Shown here piece after piece: positions 1 to 13,226 of a stretch of 64,000 bases of DNA. The position numbers and the translations under genes are program-made. The notes under the pieces are model-generated. The model saw only the letters and a program-made list of their open reading frames with translations, was not told the origin of the DNA and did no database searches. The stretch spans positions 12,475,127-12,539,126 of the forward strand of contig CM041092.1 of assembly GCA_023079485.1 (NCBI GenBank). Direction: 5' to 3'. The DNA comes from Archilochus colubris. Taxonomy: Eukaryota; Chordata; Aves; Apodiformes; Trochilidae. Numbering within the stretch: position 1 is the stretch's first letter; each line of letters begins with the position of its first letter.

Positions 1-3000
1 TGCCACAGTACTTACTCTGCCTATTAACCAGTACATTCTGTTTATATTTGCAATCTTAACCAATCTGAGCCAACAAGAGGGTTTCCCAGTAGCCCTAAGA
101 TGTGCCTTAAAGCAAAATGAAAGCACATCATTATCTGGTTATTGATGTAACAACATGGGAAAAATCAGGAATGAAGCAACCAAATACCAACAAAAATCCT
201 TAATTAATCTCACCAGAAAACACAGCAGTTATCATGTAAATTAGACACAGCTGTAAAACCCTTCACAGGACAGACACTCTATACTTGCTAACAGTAACCT
301 ATGTTAAACACAAAAGAAAGTACCAGACTCTTAGAAATAATTCACTTTAAGAGTAAGTTACAGCTTATTCCTCCACCCTGACTGGAAAATTAGCATCTGG
401 CACAAAATCAAAGCATTGATTTGTCCTCATCCACTGAAAATTGATGCCCACAAAAGACATATGATTTCTAGAATAAACTCCACTTATTAAATGAGTGCAA
501 TAAAAACTATGCAAAATGCAGAACATTTGATAAAAAAACTGGAAGCCAGAAATACTCCTGTGGTTTTCTAACTACCTATGCTTTCGTAATATTGTCACAA
601 ATCCTTCACTCATTCTTAGGAAAGATCAGTAACAGTTTTTACAGCGGGAAAGTGCACAGAGCACGAAATTAAAGAAGGCTATGCAAGAGATTAGGTTTTG
701 ACAGGTTTTAGTGTATCTCTCCTCTGTGCAAGTACAGTACTAAGGCAGCAGTGAGGAATGTCAAGTCAGAAAGTTTGCCTGCCCAGTCTACCTTTTCTTT
801 CTTGCAGTTAATTTTCTCCCAGATAAAATCACAGGAAAAGTCTCCGGTCTGCTGTATGCAAATGTAATGTAATTACATACATGCTTAACGGAGTCTTTAT
901 ATTGCTTGAACACAAATGTCATAGTAGGAGTAACAGAGCAGTTCAGAAATCATGTAGATTATTATTATCATTATTATTTCACTTATTAAGGCTGCTTTAT
1001 TAGAGTGGACTGGGTAAGGCAGACCCATACATTAATTACACAGTGAAAAAACCACAAGAGACCACATTACATAATGTAGTAGTAATCCAGACAGGACTCA
1101 CGGGTAGACAGAATCTGGATTGCAATGTAAGTACCAGCTTTTAAATGCTATAGCAGCTTAGAAAGACATTATCCCCATATAATGTTATTAATGTGCGAAT
1201 CCTTTGACTGTGGTAGGTAATTGTCCTCCATAATTAAACCTCAGCATCAGTAAGAGAGATAGAACGTGTGTTTATCATTTGTATTCCTTTCTAGCTTTTA
1301 TTTATTTATCTCTAAGCACAGACAGGCATCATATCACTTGAGGATTACCTCACGGTGGTTCAACTCATTAACTAACACGTATTCATTATTTCATGCTCAA
1401 ACAGTAAATTCTCTATAACACTTGCCTGACAGAAGTGGAAGAATACTCATATTCATTGGAAAGCAATGATATAAACCAAACAATTCTTAAGGTAAAAGGT
1501 TTTCCCAAAGTCACTGAGTCTGATAAGTTTATTTTTCACCACTGATTTATTATTCTGAATAGATGAGATAGCTTTTAAAAAAAAGTGAATATAGTCTGTA
1601 CCATTTCTACTTGGGATATAGATTCTTCATTTTAATCTGGATGGCTCTGAGCATGAAGTCAAAAGGTCACCTCATATTTCATTACTGAATCCGTCCAGCA
1701 ACATTCATAAAGGAGTAACATGAAACAGTCCCTCACCTACCATGTGCTGCAGCACCCAAGAGACTCCTCCCCCCCCAGAAATGGTGGCAAATCAAATTAC
1801 TGGGAAAAAATTTTTTTGGATTCTAGTACATTGAAGGAATGATACACATGAGCAGTCATAGCAGCTGCCTTCAATAAACCATATTCTGCTATGTTCTCAT
1901 ACATCTCAATTGCTCAACAATTTGAAAAACTTTATTTTTTGTCTTAATGTCAATTGCAGAAGTTGGAAGGACACCGCCCGCCTTTGCTCACTGGTTTTAT
2001 CAATGCAATTTCACAAAAGTAAAAATTAAAACCAAATTAAATCCCTTGCTTTACACCAGTTCTCACAGTGACCTTGACTCATGTTAGAAAACTCTTCTCA
2101 AACGTGTAGAGAGGGAGCTTTCTCAGCCAGAGCTCCCTCTTTTCAGCCACTGCAGATAACCAGACATTTCCCAAAATAAATTCTTCCACCTGTGGAAGTG
2201 CTTGCTCTTTCTTCTGTGAAGGAGAGGGGCAACTCGGCTCCTGAGGATAATTCAGGCACCTGCATTCAGTCCCTAACCTTGGCTGAACACAAGCCCAACT
2301 TCTTCCTTTGTCAACTAGCCAAAAAATAAACTTTCAAGCCCATCATAAGGGATTACTGGTAGTGCTTGCTTCAGACCACCTTTAAAATTTTAGAACTGTA
2401 CCTGTAATACAGATGCTAATCTACCACTTACACTAAGACTGGGCATGCAATAGTTTCAAGAGTTACTTTCAGTCTACTGGAACAATTCTCAATCTAACAA
2501 TTACTATAAATAAATATTTATGACATAACCATTCATAGGTCTATTGGGAAATCATGGTCCTGTGCCTTGTTACAGCTCCAACATGTTCAGAAAAGGAAAG
2601 ATAGAAGGAAAATTTTTAGATACATTTCTTTTGCTCTATTTGAATATCAACCCTACAGATCAGTAATCTGTGACTCATTGGGTGAAACACTACCCCACAG
2701 ACAAACCCTGAAGTAAGTAGTCAAAATTTAAAGCCCTAACTCTACAAATAATTCATTTTTTGCTCATAAGAACAATTCAAAGACATTAAATAGAACTATG
2801 TCATTGCAGTAAAGCACGCATTTTTTTTAATGTGGTTGAGTGCTAAAAACTAAATATGATTAACGTCAAACTGCAATAATAAAAAATACTCTTACTGTAA
2901 TTTAAGAACTGTAATACAATTGAGAAGTCAAGAAGAGCATCTCCAGGGACAAAAAATTCAAAAGTGTCCTTTTTTTTTTTTTTGATATTTGTTGACTCTA

Positions 3001-3555
3001 AGCAATGAGAGAAATAAAGTACACTATTTCCATGAAATTTTGCTTCAGCTACCAGGTGCAACATCTGCTTTGGAACACTCAACCTAGATAGTGCTTCTCC
3101 CACAGCTGATGCAGACAGGACAGGGAGAAAACTGAGTGTCCTGCATTACTAACTTTAGGGTAGTTCCTAACTGCTTGGACTGTGTATTTCTGTTTTCCCA
3201 ATTAAAATTTATTTACATAAGATCTGTACGGAGTTACATGCAAAACCACCAGTAATGGATTTTTATAATTTCAGAGAATTCAGGTCTTTTGCACTTTTCA
3301 AAGTACTTCCAGCACCCACTTTGAGCACCGACTTGCTGAAACCTAAACTTGATACGCTAAGCAAAAGTTGATATCTTCGTGTAGGTTAGCAATTGAGATC
3401 TACAAACCAAAAATAGCTTAGCTACTAGGTAAGACTTCTGAGCCAACTGCAATAGAGCACTAATGTTGCCAAACGCCAAATGAAACATTAATTAGATTTG
3501 AAGAGAATTTCAATCAAGTCTCTATGTAATTTACCATAGGTTAAGGTATTTCATC
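1..3555. other. Unique AT-rich non-coding DNA
   Basis: I see no gene, exon chain or intact transposon in this stretch. It is AT-rich with few CpGs, has stop codons in all frames, and carries short low-complexity patches: an ATT/ATC-rich patch near 958-980 and a run of 14 T at 2970-2983. The 86-codon minus-strand frame at 2843-3103 crosses that homopolymer and has no recognisable domain, so it is treated as chance. Around 1480-1530 there is a weak resemblance to the antisense of a MIR core, which is too diverged to call. Confidence 0.7.
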
Positions 3556-3559
3556 ATTA

Positions 3560-3960
3560 CCCTTGAAAGTCCCAGGAAGTAGATGGTGGGAAGATGAATG
3601 TGCAGCCCTTACCTTTTAACAATGATCAGGGTCACATGGCTAATTAAAATACCTTTGTTTACATCGGGTAAGAGTCCTGCTGTTAGACCATCTGCACCTG
3701 CAGTCTGTTCCATCAAAACCCCTTCCACAAATTGCATGCTCCTAATAGGTATTGCTGTGCCAATGACAATTACCTAATTAGACATTAGAATGTCAATGCC
3801 GATTTTAAAATCCATGCTAATTATTTTACTGTTTGACAGAATATTTCCCAATGAAGGAAGGAGTCTGGATAGCATAATTATGTCACGAGGAACACTTCTG
3901 TATACGATTAAAAGGCTTGGCTGGCTCTGATTGGAAGTGCTCCAGTTATTTATGTATTTA
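3560..3960. promoter_or_regulatory. Candidate enhancer-like block with homeodomain-motif cluster
   Basis: Three TAATTA palindromes, the core bound by many homeodomain proteins, lie within 185 bp at 3641-3646, 3775-3780 and 3818-3823. A SOX-type CTTTGTT at 3653-3659 and a MEIS/TGIF-type TGACAG at 3834-3839 accompany them. The sequence has no low-complexity character that would explain the clustering. At this base composition about 0.1 TAATTA would be expected in such a span. That it is a regulatory element is inference from motif density; conservation was not tested. Confidence 0.3.
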
Positions 3961-6900
3961 ACAAAGTTGCAATCAGCACATACGGTTTACAGCTGAAAGA
4001 AACAATCTGAACCCTGCTTATTCACTTGCCTTCTATGGCAAAGCATATAATGAAGCTTGTGATTAGGTTCCTCTTCTGTAAGATTTGCCTTTGACTAAGG
4101 TGAGTTTGGAAACAGAGGAGAAACATGTCCAAAAGACAGACAGCGTCATGGGCCTTTTATCCAGTTACAGTTAAAAGGCAGAAAGTGTGGGTGCATGACT
4201 GATTTCATGTTTTTAGCCGAAGCAGAGGAAATAACTCTGCATCTAATGCTGAGCAGTTGCTGCATACACAGATCATAAGCTTGTCCTTTTATTTGGCATT
4301 GCTCTACAAGTTTTGAAAGATCTGCAACACTTTCCTAAGCATCAAGACTTTAGCATCCAAAACAAGACAACCTAAACCATAACCATGATAATGAAAAGAT
4401 GCTCTTAGGATTCTGAAGTGTTGTATTCAATTTTTTTCACTGGCAGCAAGTGAAAATTTAAAAAGAAAGCACAATCAAGGAATCTTACTGCTGTCAGCAC
4501 ATGACACAGGGCACAGGTTCAGTCAATATAAGGAAACTCTGCAAAAGAAAAGCATTCTTCATACCAGCTTAAATGCTCACAAGCCTTTCCAAACAAATAT
4601 CTATTTTTCTCTCTATTCCCCTACCCAAAAAGAACACTTCAAATAAAGCTGCCATACAAGCCACAGCACTGGATAGCTTATGACTCCAAGATACCTCTGA
4701 TTTTTAGTTGAGACTCTGCAACTAGAAAAAAAATTGTCCCTCTTAGAAAATGCTGTGGTGATAGCATTGAAGACAAACATTATTTTCCTTTATAATTTCC
4801 ACAGAAGCAGTTACATTAAAATAACACAATGTCCAAGCACTCAAGCTAAAGCTGTGTATCTGTACACATGTAGCATGCACAGAGTTGTATTACTACAGGG
4901 ATTCAGAGGTGTATCTGACACATAATATTCTGCATTTAAACTCATTTTCAGTCTACTACTGCTCATCATAAAACTCAAGTGGGGCAGTGTAATACTGTGT
5001 AATGTCTATGTAACATTCAAAGCTGCAGTTGTGCCTTCTGTTCAAGAAACTATATCTGATCAAAATCTCCAGTAAGCACAAGAGTTAGAAGTCACAGGTC
5101 AAGAATCATTAAAGGAAAACTTGATCAACCAGTAGCCAAACATTTCAAATCCCCCTTTAAGTCTTCCCTCAAATCCCTTCTCAAGACTCATTTCTGCTTT
5201 AGAGCGTATAGGAAATTAGCTGGTTGAGGTGGAGGTTAAAGGATAAATCAGGATGACTGATCTTTGCCTTAATAGTGTGTAACACAAATGCATATATGTA
5301 TACATACATAAACTGCATGGCAATCAACTGTCCCTCCTCTGTTATGCTTTCAGCAACCTGCTTTCTTAGCATGTATATCAGACATCCAAGAGACTTTCTG
5401 CAAGCACTTTGTAAAGCCTAATGAACTAGAGCTGTGACTCTGATTTTGCACATTTTTCTGATACAACAAATAATACCTCTGACAGAGAGTATAGTTATAA
5501 CCTGAAGGTATTTTTAAAATTATGTTCATATTTAAAATAGTTTGATCTATCTTCTAAATGTTTCTAGGAGCATTTGCAGCCTCAGTAATGACTTATATTT
5601 GAGGATTAAATTTCTCAGTGCTACTCACCATTGCAGTAATTGGAATTCTGTAGTTGTCCCATGCAAAACACACTGAATTGCTTAGCTGGGAGTTTTGGGG
5701 AAGTTTCAGCTCGAGCAGGGCAGTAGCCAAAAAGACACATCCTTAAATGCCTGAAGATGACAGAACAGAAACACATTGGCAGTTTATACTAAGTTTGCAT
5801 CTTATATTTTATCAGGCACTGTATCTTCAGAACATATAAAATAGCATTAATATATCATAAAGATTTACACAGCAAATTGTTAGAGAAGTCTAGGAATAAA
5901 ATCCTGATTCCATGTCAATCGGTGGCAAAACTCCAATTGATTTTATGAGGACTAAGGTTTCATTCACAAGTTTTCCCTTAATGCCACTTTGGTTTTCCTC
6001 TGCATCTTATTTCTCAGTGCTCTCTGACCAAACACAATCAAGGTTTTCTGAAAACCACAGCTAACCAGGACAAAAACAAGTTTGGGATGTAATATTCAGC
6101 TGGGGTAAAACTGTTAACTCTCAGAGAAATTAATCATAGTCTTCCAGCTGGAGATGAGGCCCAAAATAGGCAAACTTCACGTGGAAATTTAATTTTGAAC
6201 AGCTATTTCAGGGCCATATTTTGCAGGTGGGGCATATGTTATAGATTGAACTATCAGCTCTGTATCTTAAAGCTTGCTGTAATCACCTGAGCACTATTTT
6301 AGGAATATAAATTATATCTAGTGGCTTGATGACATCGTTAGGCATTTTAAAAATGCATTTGAAAAGATGGTCTTTTATTTATTATATATTCAAACTTTGA
6401 TGCAATTAAGTCTTTGTAAGATGTAGAAGACATTCTTCACCATATAGGGGTTTAAAATTTATTTTTTTTAAATCCCATTATTCTTAAGGGAAGTATCCAA
6501 CTCACTTGAAACAAGCCATCCACATTAGAATAATATTCACCTATCATTACTGTATCAGACATATAGTGAAAGTATGTACTTATCAATTTAAGGTGTGATT
6601 TCAGAAGCTTTCTCTATCAGAGTAATTTTCTTTCTCCTGCTTTAAGTCATACAACTCCCACTGACTTTGACAAGCTCAGAGTTAGGTCAACACTAAGTGC
6701 TTTTGAATATTCCAAGATTAAGTTAACTTTTAACTCTAAATTTATGTAGACTCCATCACAATTTTCATTGTTCTCACTGGAATCATTACAGGAATATGTA
6801 AGTCTGTTAATAAATATCTAAATCCTTTAAGAATAACGTATCCCAGATGAGCTTTAAATAACTCATCCCTCCAAAAATGACATATCCCATCCATCTCTAT

Positions 6901-8470
6901 GTATTTCCCTAGACTCAACAGTTTCGACAACTGCTTGGAAAGAATTTATTTCCTTAGAAATCTGTAGTCCCATTGTGTGTTGTATTAGCCGGAAATGGGA
7001 CATGGAGCTAGATCTGCTGCAGGAAAGCATCTCCTAACAGATAGGATTTTGCTGAATGTCATATAACGCCCCAAAAGATTCCTGGTCCAAGAGTTCTTTT
7101 CTGACAGGTAATATCCCAGCAAAGCATGATCTTCTCTCCAATGACTATAAATGATCTCCAAGAGAACACTGCTGCTTTTTTTGTGTCCAAGTTTAACCAA
7201 AGTTCTTTAGAAAGTTATTGCCATTATCAAGGTAGCATCCACACCCTCTGGTCAGAACGAGGACCTTGGGCTGATGGGTATGTCCATACACATAATGAAA
7301 ACACTTCTCCTGTTTCAAAGAGTTCAGCATTTGATTACAGTCAAGTGTTAAGAAAAATAGGTATTAGAGCCTTTTTTGTGAATCCAAGACACTTTTGTCA
7401 TGCTAGGTATTCCAATTAGCAGTAGATCACATCTACACCTGGAGACTCCAGCAGTTTCCTTGTACAGTCTTTACTGGCCATTTTTTCTTGCTCCTAAGTA
7501 CTAAGTCTCCACGTAGAGAAGAAAGCTTTATGAAGGGGAAAAGAAGCAGACCATTTCTTTCCAAACAAGTTAGTGCCCTTCACCACAGCAATTTGAGCAA
7601 TAAACCTTTGCTTCAGTTTCCTGAAGCATTGCAATATCCTACAAACAAGTGCTTCTTTGAGATCTCTTTCATCACTTGTAGTTTAGCATCAAGGGTTAGC
7701 GAAGCATCAAGTTGTGAAAGCACAGAGCCTTCTTCAGCTGCCAAGAGCTTCTGAGTGGAGATGCTTCACCACTATGTTAACTACGTTATCCCTTAACTAG
7801 TCATGTTCTGTCACCCCATCTGCACTCACTGCATCCCCAGCCTTCTACCAACTCTGGCAGACAGGGACACAACTCTTCCCAAGCTGGGGCTTCTTGCTGT
7901 AACACCAGTGTGGGTTCTCCAGTTTTCTTCCCAAGAAAGTCTTTACTGCCTTGCTAGTACTGATTTCAGACATGTCACGATCATGCATTTCTTTGCTTAT
8001 CCTGCTCTCTCTGCTGGTTAACCCAGACATTGAGAGACAGCACTGTTATTGGGCTGCAGAAGTGATACACAAACGTGGAGGAGCACTGAGATGAGACTCT
8101 GCCATCACAGACACTGGACCCTGTAAGAGAACGTCTCTTTTCCCTTCACTTTCAGTGGTAGGTGCCACCTGCACCACCTCTTTGTTCAAAGCTGGCTTTT
8201 GAGTAGTGTGTATCTTCACTAACCAAGTTGCACTTGGCAAGCTGCAGTTCTTCAGGCACACAGCAAAGAAAACAATGTTTTATTGTCTTCCCACCCACAG
8301 CTAATGACATCAACAGGGCAGGCAAACAAAATCTGCTCCTTGCCCTCACGTTCCTCTTCCTCCATTTCCAGTAAATGGCAGCAGAGAGGTCTTTCCCCCC
8401 TGCCCCTTGTGTGCTGCTTAACCTCTGTGGCTTTACACAGAAAAGGTTTTCCAGAGGCCTGCTATCAATC
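3961..8470. other. Unique non-coding DNA
   Basis: No gene or confident transposon is visible. Several short open frames occur between 6740 and 8490 on both strands, overlapping one another. None has a domain signature, paired splice signals or a plausible initiator context. A short TATA/CATA-rich patch lies near 5288-5312. The block from about 7.0 to 8.5 kb is somewhat richer in GC than its flanks, which explains its higher density of chance frames. Confidence 0.65.
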
Positions 8471-8473
8471 CAC

Positions 8474-8575
8474 AGCTCTGCCACAGCCATCCCTGGGAAG
8501 TTATTCAGTCCTGTGTGTCCTCTTCCCTAAAAAATGGGAATACTCTGCAACTTCCCTCCTCTCACTCCTCACACA
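8474..8575 (+). repeat. Old MIR/CORE-SINE-like fragment
   Basis: The stretch follows the order of a MIR-type SINE in sense orientation. It has the 'gctctgccaca' box that follows the tRNA-like head, then a diverged 'ccctgggaagttattcagtcctgtg' counterpart of the central core, then 'tcttccctaaaaaatggg' matching the 'cccatctgtaaaatggg' end of the core. The head and tail are not recognisable. This family is very old in amniotes and survives in birds as short diverged pieces. Assignment is by remembered consensus, not alignment. Confidence 0.5.
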
Positions 8576-9714
8576 CTGCCTAGTCTGTACCTGTAGTATC
8601 TTTGGTCATACATTGACCAACAAATGAAAGCAAATAAGTGATAGGAGCCTCCTGTATCATTTATATCACTGTAAGTAGCCATAGGTGGATAAAACAGATG
8701 GGAAAGAACTGTGAGAAGACTGTGATTAGCATAATTGCTAGTGATCACATCAGACAATCTGCGTAACCACAGTCAAGCTTTTTTATAAGTATTGCTAGGG
8801 AGATTAATAAGAAAATCAGAGCTGGGAGAGCCACTAAAGCAGAAGCTGTATTTTTCTGGTGTCTATTTTAGGACTCCATACAGGACTGAAATGTAGCAAA
8901 ATTCTCAAGGATATTTGTATGACCAGTCTTTGCATAAAAAAAAAACAAGTACAAAGCCCCTTCACTGATACCTCACATTTTACTGTGGTCTGTGATTACT
9001 TTACAGGTGGTGCTCCCTGCACTTTCCTATGTAAGTATCTGATCCAGACCTGCCAGGAAAGTCATAAAGGGGGATTGAGAAGGAGGAATTCTACAGATTC
9101 TACAAGATCACAGTACTGATTAGGAGCGAAAATAAGGATAAGATATATCAGTCTTTTGGTCTAATAATAACTGCCTTAAGGTCTAAGAAAGGATTTCCTG
9201 TGGCTCAGCCAGAACAGGTTAAAGCAGTCTGTGATGGACTCCAGGGAAAGAGGAAGCTTTATGTGGCAGACCCTGTGGTGACCCTCACCAAACAGAGGAA
9301 GGCTGAGCTCCTCATGGATGGCCTCTCTTACTCTGCATGTACCTCTGTACAAAACAGGGCACTGGTACACAAACAGAACAAAGGAAATCTGCACCTTAAC
9401 ATCTAAACATGAGCTTGAACAGAAAAACCCAAGCGATACAAATTGCAAATATCCTGTTATGAAGCGAGTTTTAAGTCCTTGGCACTCCTGCTGGCTTGCT
9501 CTTTGAACTAGGACACCTAAGCAGCACTCATGCCATGCTGTCTGCAACATATCAAGAGAAGCTTTCATTTCCCACCCTGCATGACAATTGCTGAGAATAA
9601 CAGGGTCCCAATAAAAGTTGGGCTGCTAAGTGTTAGTGCAGCACAAGTAGTTATCATGACAGCTTCAATAGCCAAGTTCAACTAGAATTCCAGTACGCAA
9701 TACTGAGCTTTTTA
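8576..9714. other. Unique non-coding DNA
   Basis: No gene is visible. A 130-codon minus-strand frame (9176-9568) and overlapping plus-strand frames have no family signature and are treated as chance. A short splice-like arrangement occurs at 9007-9030, with an acceptor-like tract ending in AG and followed by GTAAGTAT, but it has no coding or positional support. Confidence 0.6.
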
Positions 9715-9763
9715 CTTTGTTTGGTTTGGTTTGGTTGTTTGGTTTGGGTTTTTTTCTGTTTGT
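9715..9763. repeat. (GGTTT)n-like low-complexity repeat
   Basis: This is a run of TTTGG/GGTTT units with variable T length, ending in seven T. It is an interrupted GT-rich microsatellite; a similar G/T-rich patch recurs at 24585-24648. Confidence 0.85.
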
Positions 9764-9974
9764 GAGGCACTTATACACACCAGCTCCTTTACATAACCTC
9801 TGAAATTAGCTGGAACAAAGTCCCAGGCTTGAACCTGTGCCTTTCCACTTGGTCTACCCAATTCCTTCATGGTTTAGATAAGATATAAATTGTGGGATTT
9901 GTACTACCCAGCTCTATGTAAAACTTTTCTAGCTTACACTCGCAGGGAAAATCTGGCAGAAAAATTACATGCTA

Positions 9975-9991
9975 AAAAAAAAAAAAAAAAA
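9975..9991. repeat. Poly-A tract, 17 bp
   Basis: This is a pure A homopolymer. No retroposed body is recognisable upstream, and no target-site duplication was found by eye. Confidence 0.9.
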
Positions 9992-12839
9992 TAGGTATGA
10001 GTTATCTATGGCAAAAGCTGTGCAAAGCAGAAGTAGACCCTACAGGGAATGCAGCTGGATTGGGTTAGCTTCCCCCTCTGACATTTTGCATCTTGTAGCT
10101 AACTTCTCTCTCCCTAACAAGGGTGATGTACTCCTGGGCAGCATATCTGCATGGCTCTTCCCTAAATCTGCACACAGCACCCCTGAATCAACCCCCATGC
10201 TTAGGGAGAAGGATTTTCTTTTTTATGAACCAACCCACTCCACTGCACCAACAAGGCTATGGTAGCCACTAGTCAAGTGCTTGAATCCAAGAAGCACTTA
10301 TTCTGCATGCAGGTGCTGAGGGCTCTGGGTTTGGGTTTTGCCAGATATCCACAACAGGAGAATTATGACAGTAACTCCCAGAAGCACCCATACTATCCTT
10401 TTTGTTTCCTCTACTCCTACTCATTTCTTAATCTCGGACAGAAGCACAGATCTCCACCCTCTGTAAACAGATTACTCAATATCGACTTCAACCCACAGCA
10501 CCATCTCTATTTCTGCTTTGATTCACCAAAATCCCTCAAGAACTTTGTTACAGTGTTTTCTAAGTTCCTTGCCAAACTGGGTCAGCTTTCTTTCTCCATT
10601 TCCCCACCAGTTCCCTTTTCTTTGGGGTACCAAGTGTGCAGTGTCTCATCATTCCCACTCCCTTTTTTGACCTTTTCACACTGGAACTTCCCTCTTGCAA
10701 TCGCCGCACTACAGATGCAGTCAGATGACTGACGGAAGCACCCTCCTGCTGTTAGATTTACAAACCCATACCCTCATGACCTCCCCAGGCTGTCCATCAT
10801 CTCACCTTCTTTAATTCTTAACCTTCAGATAAAACCCACAAAAAAATAAAACAAGAAAAACAATACAAATCTAACTCTGACTACCAGTGAAGCTGGTACA
10901 TGTATTGACCTCAGACATCTGCCACACATCTTAAGTAGCTGAGGGAAAACATTTTGTTTCACCATCTTTGTATAAGACCCAGCTGTTCACCACTGTACAG
11001 CAAACTTCAAGTAAGCAGTCAGAAAATGAAATATTTATAGCTCTGCAACTAGAATTGTCCTCGCTTGTGCATATACCTTTTGACAGTCTTAATTACATGT
11101 TCACTTTTTTTTTTCCCCCTTCAAACAAATGCTTCCTTATGAAGTGTACAGCACCAACACACCAAGAGAAAGATAAAGAGGCTTGGAAAATTTCATTTGT
11201 ACAAGTGACTTGACTTCACAGTTTGGCAAAGTTATTAGCAGCTAATCCAACAGCAGCTATGTGCCTTCTAATTAATAAAAGCACATCCTGCAAGACTTAA
11301 AGCTTTTCTTCTGTCTTCCTTCAGATGCCTCTGGGGACAACACACAGACCTCTGAAGTCCCATGGGGTGAGATATCTGGTGTTGATGTTCCTGCAGTGCT
11401 TTCCTGCACCCAGGCCTGGTGCCCTTGTCCCTTCACCAAGCTGGTCCCACAGCCACCTGTGCTTGAGGAACACAGGAATTGCAGAGCAGGAGAGAGGCAG
11501 CTCCGATGAGATTCCCAAACTCAAAAAAGCCCTGCTAAGCGGCACACTCCCACTCTCCCTATGTGCATCTTAGCACTGCAACCTCTTCACATCTCACGAG
11601 CTAGCGTGGAACAGATGCGTCCCCCCGTCAGGAGGCAATGACACCCCTCCCTCCTCACATGACTCATATGATGTCAGAGTTGTCCTTGTCACCGACCCCA
11701 ATTCAGACTCACACGTCAAGGACACGTTTCCTTGTTGGATCCTCTGGGTGTGATGGATCATCCATCCCCCTCTCCACATCCTAACCACAGAAAAGGGAGG
11801 ACTTTTTGCTAGCTGAGGAAACTCCACTTCTCCAGCAGTTCCAGAGGCACAGTTCCACCAAGAAATGCTGGCAGAAGGTGCAAGGTTTTGAGTCTTTGGC
11901 AGCCAGGTCAACATCACCCTGTACAAAAGCAATGTCCTTCCCCCTCAGTGTCCAATACAGAGATGCAAATGCATTTTATAGAACAGTCATGTACTTTCAT
12001 GTGATCTAATATTAGCTGTGCTGTATATAATTATTTTATGTAGTACTCTGCGTTCTGGTTGTGCTCCCATCGATATGTCTAGTAGATATTTGTAGTTCCC
12101 TAGTAATTTAATAGCTAGTTTGTGCCCTAAAGCATAAAAACATTTCTACCCTATCTAAAGTAACCGTGGGTGGTGTTATCCATATAAAATCTTTGAGTCC
12201 TAATGAGCTTTTGTTCTCAAGTTATAACCCAAAAATACATCACCCGGCTGTTCCGTTCTCTGCTAAAGATCCTCATGATGATGTGAAAGGAAAAGAAATT
12301 AAAACCTTAGATAAATGTGTTTGATCTGCCACAAAGAGGAAAAAGACATCCTTCTGTAATGTATCTTGTTGGGATTTTTTCACATACCCATTTTCTGTTC
12401 ATTGCTTAGGGATTAAAGGCTGCAAATGAGCTGCATTTTTGCAAACTCAGAGCTGGAGACAGCTGTGGTCAAACTGCCCAGGCAGGGGTGGGCACACTGG
12501 CTCTTCTGCCCTGTAGCAAGGCTATGGAAGCCACTGGATCCTGGATGCAGTGGTGCAAAATATTTGGGATTCCCCTAAGGAAAAAGGCAGTGGGCTCCAT
12601 TCGACTTGCAGGGATAGTGATAGGATGTATCTCAGATTTCTATCTGGGGAAAGGGAGGCTCCAGGATGTACAGGGAGATGCCAGGGAGAGCAGATCTCCT
12701 GGACTTTCCACCCCACAGCTAGATAGCCTGTCCCTCGCCTGCAGCAAGGTTTTGTTCCACCTTCACAAAAATCTCACTCCTGTGAGTAACGGGGAGTACG
12801 GCGATGCCAGCATATTCCCCTTGCCTCTTCCTTGACTCC
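9992..12839. other. Unique non-coding DNA
   Basis: No gene is supported. The stretch holds a 157-codon plus frame (10259-10732), an 82-codon plus frame (11325-11573) and a 115-codon plus frame (12488-12835). None resembles a known domain. The 82-codon frame begins directly after a good acceptor-like tract ('cttctgtcttccttcag'), but no matching donor or neighbouring exon is evident. GC content rises between about 11.3 and 12.9 kb, which lengthens chance frames. Confidence 0.6.
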
Positions 12840-13165
12840 TCTTTATTCCCGGCTGTGGAGGCAGGCCAGAGCCAGCCACTCACCAGCAGCCAGGCTCAAG
12901 GCTTCCTTGGCTTGCCCACCTCTGCTCTTTAGGAGAGGGTACAGGCTGTACAATACATCATCTGTTATGCAATGATACCCGGCGCCCGGTTCCGGTTTGT
13001 TTCCTGGCGGTAGGAATATATCACACCCCCTTTCCCTTCTCATTCCCCCCCACCCCATCCCCCAAGCCCATTCATCCCCACAACTCGTTGTTTACTACCG
13101 AAGCCCTTTATGGGCAGGAGCACCCTGGTAGACAGCAAACAGGCTGTAGGAAACACAGGATTTTG
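12840..13165. promoter_or_regulatory. Candidate regulatory block with local CpG cluster
   Basis: Five CpG dinucleotides occur in 30 bp (12980-13009) in a window that is otherwise strongly CpG-depleted. They sit in tandem CCGGTT-type half sites ('cccggttccggttt'), as used by Grainyhead/TFCP2 factors, and a TTCCGG ETS-type core. A C/EBP-like TTATGCAAT lies just upstream (12965-12973) and a forkhead-like TTGTTTAC just downstream (about 13088-13095). A 71-codon minus frame spans the block but lacks a recognisable domain. The regulatory role is inference. Confidence 0.3.
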
Positions 13166-13208
13166 GCGAGGGGAGGTGACATGCTGGGGAGCCAAATCGT
13201 AAGAGAGA

Positions 13209-13226
13209 TTTTTTTTTTTTTTTTTT
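13209..13226. repeat. Poly-T tract, 18 bp
   Basis: This is a pure T homopolymer followed by TTTG-containing sequence. It could be the tail of a minus-strand retroposon, but no body is recognised. Confidence 0.9.

Noticed and set aside
1480..1530. Possible antisense MIR core
   Set aside because: Only one short block ('ttttcccaaagtcactgag') is reminiscent of the core, with no flanking head or tail in the right order.
9007..9030. 24-bp microexon-like interval (acceptor ... GTAAGTAT)
   Set aside because: Good single splice motifs are expected many times per 64 kb by chance, and nothing nearby supports an exon chain.
10259..10732. 157-codon frame (+)
   Set aside because: Ser/Phe/Pro/Leu-rich translation of pyrimidine-rich DNA; no recognisable domain or flanking signals.
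11325..11573. ATG frame directly after a strong acceptor-like tract
   Set aside because: The acceptor is good, but the frame ends at a stop without a donor, is opposed by a minus frame of similar length, and has no recognisable protein signature.
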